Notes: generated from the letters alone by a model not told the origin. A stretch of 64,000 nucleotides of DNA from Bradyrhizobium sp. CCGUVB1N3 (GCF_024199925.1 NZ_JANADR010000001.1:9551501-9615500), one strand, 5' to 3'; counted from the stretch's first letter, positions 17,641 to 26,071 are shown. Numbers and translations are program-made.

Positions 17641-19067
17641 GATCCGAACCTTATGCCGAGAAGTTCCATGCCCGCAGGCCGGATCGCCTGTCCGACCGCG
17701 ACCTGGCTGCCTTCCGCCAAGTCGCCGCTCTTGAGCGCGACCTGCTCGGCGCCGTCGGCGCCAACCGTGACCGAGATGCGCTTGAGCGACCCCGTGGGCG
17801 TGCGCAGCCATACGCCGTCGCGGCTCTGGGCCGTCGATGGCTGCGTGCCGCTCGGCTGGAAGCGCAGCGCGGCGACCGGTACCTTCAGAACGTCGTCCTG
17901 GCGGTCGACCACGATCTTGACGAGTGCGGTCATGCCGGGAAGCAGTGCGCCGTCGAGGTTGGAGGTCGACAGCACGACGGTATAGGTCACCACGTGCTGC
18001 TGCGTCTGCGGCGCCTTGCGGACCTGTCGCACGATCGCTTCGAAGCGGCGGTCGGGATAGGAATCGACAGTGAAGTGCGCGCGCTGGGCGGCGGCGATGC
18101 GTCCGATATCCGCCTCATCGACCTGGGCGTGGATCTCCATGTCCTCGAGCCGGTGCGCAACAAGGAAGGCGGTTCGCGCCTCGAGGCCGACCGCGAGCGT
18201 CTGGCCCTCGTTGATGAACCGGCCGACGACCACGCCGTCGATTGGAGAGCGGATGATGGTGCGGTCGAGATCGGCCTCGGCGGCGCGGAGAATAGCCTCC
18301 TTCTCCGGCACTGCCGTCCTCGCCTGCCGGAGCTCGGCCTCGATCCGGCGCACGTCGGCGGTGGCGCCCTCGACGGCGTAGGCGTTCAGCGTCACCAGAA
18401 CTTCCGCCTCGCGCTCCTGTGCGAGGCGCGCGGTGAAATCGGTCTGCGCATCCTCGACCGTCGTGGCCGCTACCACGTTCTGCGACTGCAACGCCAGTTT
18501 GCGCTGGAGCGTCCGCTGCGCCGACGCCTTGACGGCCTGGGCGCTGTCGAGCTTGGCTGCCAGCACCGCCCTTGTGCCCTTCGCATTCTCCAGGTCGATC
18601 TTGCCGCGGTCGAGCTTGGCCTGCTCCAGCTCGACATTGGCGCGCGCCATCTCGATCGCCGCCTTGGCTTCGTCGACCTTGGCCGCAAAGCTCCGCGGGT
18701 CGATCTGTGCCAGCGGCTGATCCTTTCGCACATTGTCGTTGAAGTCGACGTAGACCTTCGAGATCTGCCCCGACAGTTGCGAGCCCACCTCGATCGTCTT
18801 CACCGGCTGAAGCGCGCCGGTCACCGTGATCGTCTGCTCGATGCTGCCGCGCTGGATCGAGGCGTAGCGGAACATCGGCGGGTCGGAGCCGAAGGTCGGA
18901 GCTTCATGTGCGGCGGGGAGAATGGTCTGCGTGGTTGCGCGATAGGCGTGTCCGGCTTCGTTTGCGATCCAGATGGCCGAAGAACGCAAACCGGCGGGAT
19001 CGATGGCAAAAGTCGCCGCAAATGCGGAAACGCCACCCAACGCAACGAGGATTGGCACAAAACGCAT
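17637..19067 (-). CDS. MacA-like periplasmic adaptor (membrane fusion protein)
   Basis: Adaptor of 476 residues linking the ABC pump to an outer-membrane channel. An N-terminal signal anchor (about 5-25) precedes the barrel-sandwich segment ITVTGALQPVKTIEVGSQLSGQI, a long alpha-hairpin (about 115-255, rich in Ala, Glu and Lys), the returning lipoyl half RSPIDGVVVGRFINEGQTLAV and a beta-barrel domain ending near the C-terminus. It is the first gene of the adaptor-ATPase-permease operon. No TolC-like outer-membrane gene is in the window, so a channel encoded elsewhere is presumably shared. Rapid identity with MacA rather than other DevB-type adaptors is supported by its neighbours, not by a specific motif. 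Confidence 0.9.
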   Translation of the reverse strand: MRFVPILVALGGVSAFAATFAIDPAGLRSSAIWIANEAGHAYRATTQTILPAAHEAPTFGSDPPMFRYASIQRGSIEQTITVTGALQPVKTIEVGSQLSGQISKVYVDFNDNVRKDQPLAQIDPRSFAAKVDEAKAAIEMARANVELEQAKLDRGKIDLENAKGTRAVLAAKLDSAQAVKASAQRTLQRKLALQSQNVVAATTVEDAQTDFTARLAQEREAEVLVTLNAYAVEGATADVRRIEAELRQARTAVPEKEAILRAAEADLDRTIIRSPIDGVVVGRFINEGQTLAVGLEARTAFLVAHRLEDMEIHAQVDEADIGRIAAAQRAHFTVDSYPDRRFEAIVRQVRKAPQTQQHVVTYTVVLSTSNLDGALLPGMTALVKIVVDRQDDVLKVPVAALRFQPSGTQPSTAQSRDGVWLRTPTGSLKRISVTVGADGAEQVALKSGDLAEGSQVAVGQAIRPAGMELLGIRFGS

Positions 19068-19727
19068 ATTGAAACCCCGGCCTTATCAAAAAGAAGACCG
19101 TCAGGCACAATCTGCACCCTCACGCACAGGTAGTAATCCCTGCGCTATCGCTTGACGGTCCAGCAATATGTCGTCGCTTCTAGGCGCCTGGTCGTGTGTG
19201 CTCCATGAAACAAACGTCAAGTTGTGTGCCGTCGATCCACCACTATTGGGATGATGGATATACTTCGGGATTCGTCGCGGCCACAGAATCGATCTTTTTC
19301 AATCACTAATTGTAGAATGTGCTATGGTGTGGTGGGGATATGGGCCGGTCGGAGCATACTGATTTCTGCTCGTGTATGAGAGCGCGCCATGACCACGTGG
19401 GCGACACGGCAGCTGCTTCAGCACATTCGTCGCACGGAAGCTCGGCCTTCCGCATCCGCAACGCTGCGTCATCTCGGCGGCGATGCCGCGATCTCACGCA
19501 AGACCAGGCTTAATGATCATCGTCGAATGCGAAGCAGTGTTTCGTCGCCTGCACATGCGGCGCGTTGTCATCGATCTGTCGCATCGAAGGGAAGGCGCAG
19601 GAAGTGTGAACTAGCCCACAGCAATGTCACGCCGCTGCACTAGGATGGTTGGTTGATTGCATGTGAGGAAACCCGGCGCCGATCGGTTCTCACGACAAAA
19701 AGTTATTGGACGAGGAGACTTTGAGTC
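19068..19727. other. 660-base intergenic region upstream of two divergent units
   Basis: Lies between the divergent MacA-like adaptor gene and the FixJ-type regulator, so it should hold both promoters. The base composition of the middle part (about 19140-19340) is richer in A and T than the flanks. Open frames here (for example from 19389) are short, Arg/Ser/His-rich and lack convincing start sites, so no gene is called. No clear sigma-54 or palindromic operator was seen. Confidence 0.5.
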
Positions 19728-20426
19728 ATGAGCACGCGCCCGCCAACGATTTACGTGATTGACGACGATGAGCAAATAAGGACCTTGCTTGGAGATATCT
19801 GCCACGACGCCGGACTTGAAGTGAAGCTGTTCGGCTCGACCGACGAATTCTTGGTGGAGCAGCTCTCCGATGGTCCGTCGTGCCTGGTGCTCGACGTTCG
19901 CTTTCCCGGCACCGCGCCGACCGGGCTCGATCTGCAGCGAACGCTGGCCGACTCCGGGGTCTTGGTTCCGATCGTGTTCATCAGCGGCCATTCCGACATC
20001 CGCACCTCGGTGGAAGCGATGAAGCGCGGCGCGGTGGAATTCCTGCCCAAGCCATTTCGCGAGCAGGAGTTTCTCGATGCGGTGCGGCTCGGCGTGGAAC
20101 GCGACCGCAGGCGGCTCGAGCGCGAGCTCGTTGTGCGCCAGGCCTGGCAGCGCTTCGAGGAGCTCACGTCGCGCGAGCGCGACATATTGCTGCTGATGGC
20201 GGAGGGACTTGTCGCCAAGCAGATTGCGGCCAGGCTGAATGTCAGCGAGGTGACGGTGAAGGTGCACCGCGCGCGCATGATGCGGAAGCTTCAGCTGCGT
20301 TCACCCATCGAGGTGGTGAGGCTCGTCGACAGCATCAGGCCGAACGTTGCGACGACACGTCAAGGCGCGGTTGCGTCAAATGGTGCAAAGTCGCACGTGG
20401 CATCTAGTCCGTCCGGACTAGCATGA
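19728..20426 (+). CDS. FixJ/NarL-type response regulator next to the curlin-like cluster
   Basis: Two-domain regulator of 232 residues. The receiver has the acidic pocket IDDDE (11-15), phosphorylation site Asp56 in LVLDVRFPG, and Lys108 in FLPKPF. The C-terminal LuxR/FixJ helix-turn-helix is LTSRERDILLLMAEGLVAKQ followed by AARLNVSEVTVKVHRARMMRKL. A tail of about 30 residues follows. No cognate kinase is adjacent. It precedes the first curlin-like gene by 109 bases on the same strand. E. coli CsgD, the curli activator, is also a receiver-LuxR protein, so a role in controlling these genes is a reasonable inference. Direct control has not been shown here. Confidence 0.88.
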   Translation: MSTRPPTIYVIDDDEQIRTLLGDICHDAGLEVKLFGSTDEFLVEQLSDGPSCLVLDVRFPGTAPTGLDLQRTLADSGVLVPIVFISGHSDIRTSVEAMKRGAVEFLPKPFREQEFLDAVRLGVERDRRRLERELVVRQAWQRFEELTSRERDILLLMAEGLVAKQIAARLNVSEVTVKVHRARMMRKLQLRSPIEVVRLVDSIRPNVATTRQGAVASNGAKSHVASSPSGLA

Positions 20427-20535
20427 ACCTCAGTCTATCAAGCGTCGCGTCGACGGTTCAGAGTATCCCGCATGATGTCGCAGAGTTTTGCATACGACAT
20501 CGCAAACGCTAACCTTGGCACGAAAGGGATACTCC

Positions 20536-20922
20536 ATGCGTAAGTTCATTCTTGCTTCCGTCGCACTCTTCGCTCTCACCGCCGGCGCCCGCGCCGACAA
20601 TACCGCGACCACCTTCCAAATCGGCCTCGTAAACGGCTCCTCCGTGAACCAGCAGGGCCACGTGAACGACAGCTCGACCACCACTCAGGTCGGCCTCGTG
20701 AATGGTGCGCTCACCCTGCAGGGCACGACCACGCCTTCGCTCAACAACACCAGCTCAGTGACCCAGGTTGGCGCCGTGAACGCGGCCATCACCGGGCAGA
20801 TTGCGACCGGCAACAACACCAGCTCGATCGGCCAGTTCTCGATCGGTGGCCCGCCGAGCAACTTCGCTGCCGTTGGTCAGATCGGTGGTGGCCTGAACCT
20901 CAGCTCCATCACGCAGCACTAA
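20536..20922 (+). CDS. Curlin-repeat-like secreted protein 1
   Basis: Protein of 128 residues with a Sec signal peptide (residues 1-20, cleavage near ARADN). The mature part is built of imperfect repeats about 20-24 residues apart with the core Q-x-G-x-x-N: TFQIGLVNGSS, TTQVGLVNGA, VTQVGAVNAA, IGQFSIGG, VGQIGGGLN, rich in Gln, Gly, Asn, Ser and Thr and nearly free of charge. This matches the amyloid core pattern of CsgA/CsgB (S-x5-Q-x-G-x-x-N-x-A-x3-Q). It is likely an extracellular functional amyloid subunit. Start chosen at ATG 20536 behind AAAGGGA. A GC-rich stem (20942-20967) lies just downstream and could reduce read-through into gene 2. Confidence 0.75.
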   Translation: MRKFILASVALFALTAGARADNTATTFQIGLVNGSSVNQQGHVNDSSTTTQVGLVNGALTLQGTTTPSLNNTSSVTQVGAVNAAITGQIATGNNTSSIGQFSIGGPPSNFAAVGQIGGGLNLSSITQH

Positions 20923-21046
20923 GCCAGCCCCGTACCTACCTGGGCGCGTCACAGCGCGGGCGCGCCCGGGCCATATTCCAAAATAATTGCGATCAGGCTC
21001 GTTGATGAAACGGCGGATCGACCAGTTGCTACTACGGAGAGTTCAC

Positions 21047-21439
21047 ATGCGGATCAATTATCTAGTCGCGACGGTCGTCACGCTCAGTGCGCTGACTTCT
21101 GTCCAAGCCAAAGCTGACAACACGGTCAGCGTGTTGCAGTTCGGAACGACGAATGTTTCGTCTACAGCGCAGAGCGGCCCGGTGAACAATACCGCGACGA
21201 CGCTGCAATTCGGTGCCAACAACAACGCGACGAGCGTGCAGTTGGGATCGCTATCCTCGGTCAATTCGGCGACAATCGGACAGGGCGGCACGACGCCTAC
21301 CGCGACCAATAATGCCGCGGTCGGTCAGTTCGGCGGCTCCAACACGAGCCTGATCGGTCAGATCGGCTTGAACAACACGGCCGCCGTGGGCCAGCTCGGA
21401 CTCCTGAACGGCTCCACCATCCTGCAGGCAGCCCCGTGA
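21047..21439 (+). CDS. Curlin-repeat-like secreted protein 2
   Basis: Protein of 130 residues: signal peptide (1-23, ending QAKADN) and a mature chain of repeats VLQFGTTNVSS, TLQFGANNNAT, VQLGSLSS, IGQGGTTPT, VGQFGGSNTS, IGQIGLNNTA, VGQLGLLNGS. The Q-x-G-x-x-N spacing is more regular than in gene 1, at 11-12 residues per half repeat in the C-terminal half, as expected for a stacked beta-solenoid strand pair. Almost no charged residues occur in the mature part. The ATG at 21047 follows CGGAGAG. The frame is open upstream to 20987 but that part has no signal-like character. Probably a fibre subunit or nucleator. Confidence 0.75.
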   Translation: MRINYLVATVVTLSALTSVQAKADNTVSVLQFGTTNVSSTAQSGPVNNTATTLQFGANNNATSVQLGSLSSVNSATIGQGGTTPTATNNAAVGQFGGSNTSLIGQIGLNNTAAVGQLGLLNGSTILQAAP

Positions 21440-21483
21440 CGTGAGGTCGTACCGAGATCTCGACAACAATGTGGAGGCATGTG

Positions 21484-21828
21484 ATGAACAAGCATCTTCT
21501 GGCCGCTGCGATGGTAGCTCTCGTCTCCTGTTGCGCAGTGAGCGGCCCGGCACGGGCGCAAAGCGCCGACATCAAGACGATCGTCTCGGTCAACGGGCCG
21601 CCGGTCGTATTGAACCAGAACAGCTCGACCAACATGGCCGGCATATTCATGGTCGGCGGCACGACCAGCGCGACGGTCACCCAGAACGGAACCAACAACG
21701 CCACCGGCATCCTGCAATTTGGCGGAACGAACAGCGCTTCGCTCTCCCAATTCGGGAACTGGAATTCCGGGTTCGTTGGCCAGGTCGGCCTGAACAACAC
21801 GTCGCACGTCACGCAGACCAGTCCGTGA
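21484..21828 (+). CDS. Curlin-repeat-like secreted protein 3
   Basis: Protein of 114 residues with signal peptide (1-25, ending ARAQS). The first 40 mature residues (SADIKTIVSVNGPPVVLNQNSS) are not repeat-like; then repeats follow: VTQNGTNNATG, ILQFGGTNSAS, LSQFGNWNSGF, VGQVGLNNTSH and a final VTQTSP. Two Cys residues sit in the signal peptide (SCCAV), which could make it a lipoprotein-like signal but without a clear lipobox. The ATG at 21484 follows a perfect GGAGG. 44 bases separate it from gene 2. The distinct N-terminal segment could fit a nucleator (CsgB-like) role, which is only an inference. Confidence 0.72.
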   Translation: MNKHLLAAAMVALVSCCAVSGPARAQSADIKTIVSVNGPPVVLNQNSSTNMAGIFMVGGTTSATVTQNGTNNATGILQFGGTNSASLSQFGNWNSGFVGQVGLNNTSHVTQTSP

Positions 21829-21867
21829 GATCCGAGCTTCGTTCGGACGCGTTGGGAGAAAGATCTC

Positions 21868-22320
21868 ATGAGATGGCGCAGTCAAATCTGGGCGGCGACC
21901 GCAGTCGCCGCCGTAGTCGCGGCGAGTACCGAAGCGTCCGCCGGTGCAATCAAGACCGGCGCGTCCAACGACAAGATCAGCGTCGAGACGGTCTTTGCGT
22001 TCGGCAATGATCAGAAGCCGGTGGTGGTCGAGGAAAACGGCAGCAAGCTCAACTTCGTGCAGGTGATCCAACTCGGCGGTGCGGGTCCGGTGGGTGCAAC
22101 GATTATCCAAACCGGAGCGACCAACTATGCTAACGTCATGCAGACCGGCGGGACGACGAGCGCCGCGATCGGTCAGTTTGGCGCGAGCAATACGGCGAAC
22201 GTCATGCAGATGGGCGATGTCACCGGTACGCTGCTTGTGCAGGTTGGCGACATGAACCGGGGCAGCGTCAGCCAGTTCGGTCGCTTCAACTGGGCAGCCA
22301 TCTTCCAGTTCGGGCGGTGA
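21868..22320 (+). CDS. Curlin-repeat-like secreted protein 4
   Basis: Protein of 150 residues with signal peptide (1-25, ending EASAGA). A non-repeat segment (about 26-65, with ETVFAFGNDQKPVVVEENGS) is followed by IIQTGATNYAN, VMQTGGTTSAA, IGQFGASNTAN, VMQMGDVTGT, LVQVGDMNRGS, VSQFGRFNWAA and a terminal IFQFGR. This is the most regular run of 11-residue units in the cluster, with aromatic residues at the end (FNWAAIFQFGR), reminiscent of the CsgB C-terminal repeat that anchors to the cell surface. The ATG at 21868 has GGGAGAAAG upstream. The ORF overlaps the upstream extension of gene 5 but not its likely start. Confidence 0.72.
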   Translation: MRWRSQIWAATAVAAVVAASTEASAGAIKTGASNDKISVETVFAFGNDQKPVVVEENGSKLNFVQVIQLGGAGPVGATIIQTGATNYANVMQTGGTTSAAIGQFGASNTANVMQMGDVTGTLLVQVGDMNRGSVSQFGRFNWAAIFQFGR

Positions 22321-22337
22321 TTGCAAGAGGCACGCAC

Positions 22338-22637
22338 ATGAAGCTCGTTCTGTTTGCAGCAGGAGTGGTGATGATGGTGTCGGGCGGAACGGGGCCGGCA
22401 TCGGCCGGCAATGACGGAGACGGTCATACGACGATCGTGGAGGATGCCAACGGCCGGACGGTGATCACCCAAAGCGGCGATCCCGCTCAAGTCGAAGTGC
22501 GGATCGAGAAAGAGCCCGGGCGCACGACCGTCTACCGCAAGAGCGGCGGAAACACCGCGGTCGTGACCCAGAGCACGAATCCGGCGGATCTCCCGCCCGC
22601 CTTGCGCGAATGGTTGCGGAGCCACTCCGGGCAATGA
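22338..22637 (+). CDS. Small exported protein, last gene of the curlin-like cluster
   Basis: Protein of 99 residues with a signal peptide (1-24, ending ASAGND). The mature chain is charged and has no Q-x-G-x-x-N repeats, unlike the four genes before it: TIVEDANGRTVITQSGDPAQ, then VRIEKEPGRTTVYRKSGGN and a C-terminal ADLPPALREWLRSHSGQ. Size, location and charge would suit a periplasmic chaperone or assembly helper (the alphaproteobacterial CsgH inhibitor is of similar size), but no CsgH or CsgC motif is recognisable. Start at ATG 22338 behind AAGAGG, 17 bases after the previous stop. It converges on the SecD-like gene with 18 bases between. Confidence 0.65.
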   Translation: MKLVLFAAGVVMMVSGGTGPASAGNDGDGHTTIVEDANGRTVITQSGDPAQVEVRIEKEPGRTTVYRKSGGNTAVVTQSTNPADLPPALREWLRSHSGQ

Positions 22638-22655
22638 AGACCGAGGCGGCGGCGC

Positions 22656-23771
22656 CTAGCGGCTCGCTGCGCCTGGCTCCACGACCTTCTGCTCGACTAG
22701 GGTCAGACGTCCGGGAAGTGCCGCAGCGACCAGCTTGCTGGCGACGCTGCTGGCCTCTTGAACCGTGAAGTTTCCTGAAATCTGCCCTTGGCCACCGGTG
22801 ATCGGCTCGCGGATGACTGGTGCCGCGATCACCTTGTCCTCGAGCACGATGGCAAACGGCTTGCCGACATTTTCTTCGGTGGCATGGGCAAATCGCCGCT
22901 GGCCGCGGGCGTTGAAGCGGAAGCTCACGATCGGATCGTGGGTCCTGGAGTCGTAGCCCGGCGCGGCATCGCTGAGGTCGTCGCCGTCGAGCAGGCCTTC
23001 CTTCAGCACGAGCCAAGGCGCATTGTCCTTGAAGCCGTAGAGAACGTCGGAGCCTGCGGGCAGGGAATCCTTCAGGGCGTCTTGGGGAGAAGTCGAGATA
23101 TCCACCATGCGGAAGCTGACCCGCACCTTTTTCGCGAAAAGCGCAGCGACCCGATCGGGATCGGTCACGCCCGGCAACACCAGGCGAATGCGGTCGGCCC
23201 CGTCGGGCAGCACGCCGGCCGGCTTGATGTCGATGTCGTACAGGCGCTGGTCGATCATGGTCATGGACCGGTCGACCAGGTCGCGCAGATAGGCAGCGAA
23301 GGCGGCGTCCGTTGGCGTGAACCTGATCTGTCCGCTACCTGCATCGGCCACGGTGACGGGGCTGCCGGGGATCGGCGGGTAGTCCTTTGGGGCGGTCAGC
23401 TTGGCGAGCACGCGGTCGCGGTCCTTCGGCTCGGTGATCCTGATCTCGACGCCGCCGTCGCGGATCGCAAGGCCGGAGAAAGGAATCCGGCCATCGTGCA
23501 CGATGCGATAGAGATCATCGCGCAGATCGTTCACCGTCCTGTCGCGCAAGGCGCCGGCGTCGACCTTGAACACCATGCGTGAGCCGCCCTGTTGTGCGAT
23601 CGCCTTTTCGGCGAAGGCTCCGATCTTGGCACGCATCTTGTCGACCGGCGCATCCTCGGCGCGCGCCGCGTGCAGGGGGACGGCGACTGCGGCGCCGAGG
23701 ACGAGAGCCGCGATCAGCCCGGTCGTCCCGTCACTCGTCCTGCGTCCAAAGGCCCACGTGTCGATGGTCAT
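22656..23771 (-). CDS. Exported SecD-like protein lacking the transmembrane export domain
   Basis: Protein of 371 residues with a signal peptide (about 18-38, ending AARAED). The rest aligns by pattern with the periplasmic part of SecD: MVFKVDAGALRD in place of the P1 base, IRLVLPGVTDPDRVAALFAKK (matching the IxVQLPGVxDPxRAxxxL motif), and a P1 head with VSFRFNARGQRRFAHATEENVGKPFAIVLEDKVIAAPVI, GQGQISGNFTVQEASSVASKLVAAALPGRL. The six membrane helices that follow in SecD are missing, and the chain ends after VVEPGAASR. It cannot be a normal translocase subunit; it is probably periplasmic or lipid-surface protein with a SecD-derived binding fold. Start ATG 23771 follows AGAGGA. It is convergent with the curlin-like genes. 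Confidence 0.8.
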   Translation of the reverse strand: MTIDTWAFGRRTSDGTTGLIAALVLGAAVAVPLHAARAEDAPVDKMRAKIGAFAEKAIAQQGGSRMVFKVDAGALRDRTVNDLRDDLYRIVHDGRIPFSGLAIRDGGVEIRITEPKDRDRVLAKLTAPKDYPPIPGSPVTVADAGSGQIRFTPTDAAFAAYLRDLVDRSMTMIDQRLYDIDIKPAGVLPDGADRIRLVLPGVTDPDRVAALFAKKVRVSFRMVDISTSPQDALKDSLPAGSDVLYGFKDNAPWLVLKEGLLDGDDLSDAAPGYDSRTHDPIVSFRFNARGQRRFAHATEENVGKPFAIVLEDKVIAAPVIREPITGGQGQISGNFTVQEASSVASKLVAAALPGRLTLVEQKVVEPGAASR

Positions 23772-24149
23772 GGCGTCCTCTCTTCCGGCAGACGGCGCCT
23801 GCCACGAAACGTCGGTCGTAACCTCAGTCCCTTGGTCCCCCCGCCGGTTAAGGAGGTTCAATCGCCAAATCACCCCTAGCCCGGGTGCAGGCGGCCATGC
23901 TTTGATGCCACGTCCAACGAGGCATCCCTGACCGGTCTCGGCGTCTGCCATTTCTTCGGCAAGCGCCTGGAGAGCGAGGGGCCCTAGGTGAAAAGCCTGC
24001 GCCGAATTCCGGCTTCCGGAGGGCATGGACGGCGGCCAAATCATCGATCATTCTGTCAGCTCTTGATCCGCGCGGACGGATCGAGCCCCGCCTGAAAGCA
24101 AACTCAAACAAGCCAGGCGGGCACCAGACATGAGGGAGGATGGACGGAA

Positions 24150-26057
24150 ATGGCGGGCATTCACGCGCTCGATCGGATCATCGGCGAGGACTATCCGGAA
24201 TTGGCCACGGACGAGCAGGTCCGTGCCCTGGAGCAGGTGCCTTACGCGGAGCGCATCGCGGCCGAAAGCACCTATGATGCGATCAGGCTCGGGGCGGCCG
24301 GCAATCCCGATGCGCCGGCGATCCAGTTCCTGCCCAATGCCGATCCCGCCGATGTGCCGCTGGTCATCTCGCACCGTGACTTCGTCGCGCGCGTCACGCA
24401 GGCCGCCAACATGTTTCACGCGCTGGGTGCGGGCAAAGACGACGTCATCAGCTTCATGCTGCCGCTCCTGCCCGACGCTTTCGTGACGCTGTTCGGCGCG
24501 GAGGCCAGCGGCATTGCCAATCCCGTCAATCCGCTGCTGGAGCCGCATCAGATCGCTGAGATTCTGGAGGCCGCCAACACCACGATCCTGGTGGCGCTCG
24601 GCCCCGTGCCCGGCACGGACATCTGGCAGAAGGTCGAACAGATCCGCCCATCCCTGAAGCGCCTCAAGGCCATCGTGCAGGTCGGTGGCGGCGGCGATCC
24701 CGCGAACGGCATCTTCGCCTTCAACGATCTCATCAAGCAGCAGCCGGCGGACCGGCTCGTCAGCGGCCGCAAGATTTCCGGCAGCGACATCGCCGCCTAT
24801 TTCCATACCGGAGGCACCACCGGCACGCCAAAGCTCGTGCGCCACACCCATGCCAACCAGGTCTACCAGGCGTGGGGGCTCAACCTGCTGCTGAAGTCGA
24901 AGCCGGGCGGCAATCTCCTGTTCGGCATGCCGCTGTTTCACGTCGGGGGATCGCTGACGCAGGTGCTGACGACGCTTGCGGGCGGCGGCTGCCTCGTCGT
25001 GCTGTCGCCGTCCGGCTGGCGCAATCCCAATGCGGTGAAGAACATCTGGCAGCTCGTCGAACGCTTCAAGCCGGAGGCGCTGTCGAGCGTGCCGACCGTG
25101 CTTGCGGCGACGCTCGCCGTGCCGCCAGGCGGTGCCGACATTTCGAGCCTGAAATTTGCCGCCGGCGGCGGCTCGGCGATTCCGGTGGCGGTCGGCTCCG
25201 CGATCCAGGACAAGCTGAAGCTCCCGGTGGTCGAGGTCTACGGCATGACGGAAACCTCGAGCGTGCACACCATGGCCTATCCGGACCGGCCCATCCGTCT
25301 CGGCTCGGTCGGCCTGCCGATGCCTTACGCCCGCGTGCGTATCGTCAAGCTCGACGGCGGGGGACGGCTCGAGCGCGACTGCGCCGTGGACGAGATCGGC
25401 GTCGTGATCATGGCCGGGCCCGGCGTGTTCGGCGGTTATCTCAACGATACTCACAACGAGGGCGCTTTTGTCGACGAGGTCTGGGTCAATTCCGGCGATC
25501 TCGGCCGGCTCGATGCGGACGGCCATCTCTGGATCACCGGCCGCGCCAAGGATCTCGTGATCCGCGGCGGTCACAACATCGATCCGGCTCCGATCGAGGA
25601 GATCATGTTCCAGCATCCGGCCGTCGGCTTTGCCGCCGTGGTTGGCCAGCCCGACGCCTATGCCGGCGAGCTCCCCGTCGGTTACGTGCAACTCAAGCCC
25701 GGTGCCACGGTCGAGCCGGGCGAGCTGGAGACCTGGGTGCGCGAGCGCACGCCCGAGCGCGCCGCCGTGCCTGTGCAGATCATTTCGATCGATCCCATGC
25801 CCGTTACCGGCGTCGGCAAGGTGTTCAAGCCGCAACTGCGCTGGAATGCAGCCCAGCGCGTGTTTGCCAAGGTGCTGACCCCGGTCACCGAGAAGGGCAT
25901 CGACTGCAAGGTGAAGGTCGGCGCGCATGGCAGCCACGGCTCGATCGCGACGGTGACGATCGCAGGCGTGCCGGACGGCAAGCGCGAAGAGGTCGCAGGC
26001 GAGGTGCACAAGCTGCTCGACCCGTTCGTGATGCGGCATGAGGTGGTGTACGCGTAG
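24150..26057 (+). CDS. Acyl-CoA synthetase (AMP-forming)
   Basis: ATP-dependent CoA ligase of 635 residues from the ANL superfamily. The P-loop is YFHTGGTTGTPKLVRHTH, A5 is VYGMTETSSVH, A7/A8 are NSGDLGRLDADGHLWITGRAKDLVIRGGHNIDP, and the catalytic Lys is in GVGKVFKPQLR. A C-terminal extension of about 75 residues (INCKVKVGAHGS-like region to VMRHEVVYA) follows the usual end and may be an added small alpha/beta domain. The acyl substrate cannot be inferred; long-chain or aromatic acids are both possible. Start ATG 24150 has GGGAGGA upstream. Probably monocistronic or coupled with the small frame at 26072. Confidence 0.9.
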   Translation: MAGIHALDRIIGEDYPELATDEQVRALEQVPYAERIAAESTYDAIRLGAAGNPDAPAIQFLPNADPADVPLVISHRDFVARVTQAANMFHALGAGKDDVISFMLPLLPDAFVTLFGAEASGIANPVNPLLEPHQIAEILEAANTTILVALGPVPGTDIWQKVEQIRPSLKRLKAIVQVGGGGDPANGIFAFNDLIKQQPADRLVSGRKISGSDIAAYFHTGGTTGTPKLVRHTHANQVYQAWGLNLLLKSKPGGNLLFGMPLFHVGGSLTQVLTTLAGGGCLVVLSPSGWRNPNAVKNIWQLVERFKPEALSSVPTVLAATLAVPPGGADISSLKFAAGGGSAIPVAVGSAIQDKLKLPVVEVYGMTETSSVHTMAYPDRPIRLGSVGLPMPYARVRIVKLDGGGRLERDCAVDEIGVVIMAGPGVFGGYLNDTHNEGAFVDEVWVNSGDLGRLDADGHLWITGRAKDLVIRGGHNIDPAPIEEIMFQHPAVGFAAVVGQPDAYAGELPVGYVQLKPGATVEPGELETWVRERTPERAAVPVQIISIDPMPVTGVGKVFKPQLRWNAAQRVFAKVLTPVTEKGIDCKVKVGAHGSHGSIATVTIAGVPDGKREEVAGEVHKLLDPFVMRHEVVYA

Positions 26058-26071
26058 GCTTCTTCGAAGGG

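Noticed and set aside
19389..19643. 84-residue frame before the FixJ-type regulator
   Set aside because: Arg/Ser/His-rich, lacks a ribosome-binding site and does not show the third-position GC bias of real genes here.
20500..20535. Possible sigma-54 promoter (TTGGCACGAAAGG) before curlin-like gene 1
   Set aside because: The -24 part fits but the -12 TTGC element is missing; the AAAGGGA is better explained as the ribosome-binding site.
22338..22637. Gene 5 of the curlin-like cluster as CsgC/CsgH
   Set aside because: Size and export signal fit, but no CxC (CsgC) or CsgH-type motif could be recognised, so the name is not given.
24048..26039. 663-residue open frame on the minus strand
   Set aside because: Fully antisense to the acyl-CoA synthetase gene; His/Asp/Arg-rich composition is the usual shadow of a high-GC gene and no domain is visible.
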